From an uncultured Flavobacteriia bacterium (GTDB lineage: Bacteria; Bacteroidota; Bacteroidia; Flavobacteriales_D; Crocinitomicaceae): DNA of 7,548 nucleotides. The stretch is taken from positions 1 to 7,548 of the forward strand of contig CAIYQV010000445.1 of NCBI GenBank assembly GCA_903928365.1, read 5' to 3'. Position numbers and translations under genes: made by a program. Under the pieces are notes generated by a model that saw only the letters and a list, made by a program, of their open reading frames with translations, was not told the origin of the DNA and made no database searches. This document shows, piece by piece, positions 7,059 to 7,548 of this stretch; positions within the stretch are counted from its first letter, which is position 1; each line of letters starts with the position of its first letter.

Positions 7059-7548
7059 TTGACGATTTCAATAAAAACCTCTGTCCCCATTCTGGGTTCC
7101 ACTGAATTCATACACGTCTCCATTTTAATCTTTTGAAAAAAGGAAGAGAAAAGTTCAATGTACTCGGTTCTGCTGCCCCCAAATGGTGGTCCACCATCAA
7201 ATGGTCGATCAAAAAGTACCCCAACAAGTTTTCCTCCAACCTTAAGCAAAGAATGAATTTTTTCAACGTAGTGGGCTCTTTGTGAGGGGTCGATAGCACA
7301 GAAAAGCGTTTGTTCGATGATTAGATCATAACTACCGACATGCTCAAAGAAATCCTCTACATGTAAATGACTTGCAGGGAAATCAGGATTCAACTGTTGA
7401 ATGTGCGTCATTGGCTCCATGGAGAAATCCAACAAATGAACATCTTTAAAACCTTTATTGAAAAGGTACAAACCCTCATGTCCGTAACCACAACCAGGAA
7501 TCAATATTGTTAGGGAATGATCCTGCAATGAATCAACATACGCTTTAA
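7055..7548 (-). CDS. TPMT-type SAM-dependent methyltransferase, C-terminal part (5' end outside window)
   Basis: The frame stays open to the right edge, so the start is outside; 163 full codons are visible and the TTG at 7528 is probably an internal Leu. Visible motifs are those of class I SAM methyltransferases of the thiopurine S-methyltransferase (TPMT) family. Motif I is ILIPGCGYGHEG (PGCG at 7487-7498). The acidic end of the next strand is HLLDFS. YDLIIEQTLFCAIDP and the LLKVGGKLVGVLFD strand follow, then PPFGGSRTEY, a signature region of this family. Bacterial members are soluble cytoplasmic enzymes that methylate thiol, selenium, tellurium or related acceptors; the acceptor here cannot be deduced. 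Perhaps 30-40 N-terminal residues are missing. Its TGA stop overlaps the ATG of the 884-residue protein gene as ATGA, suggesting translational coupling. Confidence 0.9.
   Translation of the reverse strand, partial: KAYVDSLQDHSLTILIPGCGYGHEGLYLFNKGFKDVHLLDFSMEPMTHIQQLNPDFPASHLHVEDFFEHVGSYDLIIEQTLFCAIDPSQRAHYVEKIHSLLKVGGKLVGVLFDRPFDGGPPFGGSRTEYIELFSSFFQKIKMETCMNSVEPRMGTEVFIEIVK

Noticed and set aside
7526..7528. TTG at 7528 as the true start of the methyltransferase
   Set aside because: The frame continues to the window edge with sensible residues (KAYVDSL), and starting here would put motif I almost at the N-terminus, shorter than TPMT-family members normally are.

Overview
The window looks like part of a Bacteroidota (Bacteroidetes) chromosome. 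The base composition is moderately AT-rich and genes are tightly packed. No clear Shine-Dalgarno sequences precede the starts, as is common in that phylum. The protein types also fit: very diverged periplasmic PpiC/SurA foldases followed by a MoxR ATPase, and a large exported protein whose N-terminal half resembles a module I associate with Bacteroidota. The species cannot be named. There are no RNA genes, mobile elements or CRISPR arrays, and no stretch over 300 bases lacks a gene.

Left half, plus strand (1-3526): a three-gene run reading rightward. It starts with the C-terminal part of a large parvulin-type peptidyl-prolyl isomerase cut by the window edge (3-1169). Next is a complete SurA-like periplasmic foldase (1187-2566), then a MoxR-family AAA+ ATPase (2573-3526). 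Gaps of 17 and 6 bases imply one transcript. The first two probably help outer-membrane and secreted proteins to fold in the periplasm; the MoxR protein is a cytoplasmic ATPase chaperone. Its usual DUF58/VWA partners are not in the window.

Right half, minus strand (3523-7548): three genes reading leftward. In transcription order they are a TPMT-type methyltransferase cut by the right edge (7548-7055), an 884-residue exported membrane protein (7058-4404), and a short-chain dehydrogenase/reductase (4305-3523). The first two overlap as ATGA. The third follows a 98-base gap. The two halves converge on a shared palindromic TTAA in which both final stop codons lie.

The most unusual item is the 884-residue protein. 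Its N-terminal half resembles a Bacteroidota zincin metalloprotease module, but the HExxH active site reads QSIGS, so it would be catalytically dead. Two membrane segments around a basic loop follow, then a C-terminal alpha/beta-hydrolase-like domain with a plausible Ser nucleophile (AHSMG). Its function is unknown. The rest of the window is fairly ordinary.
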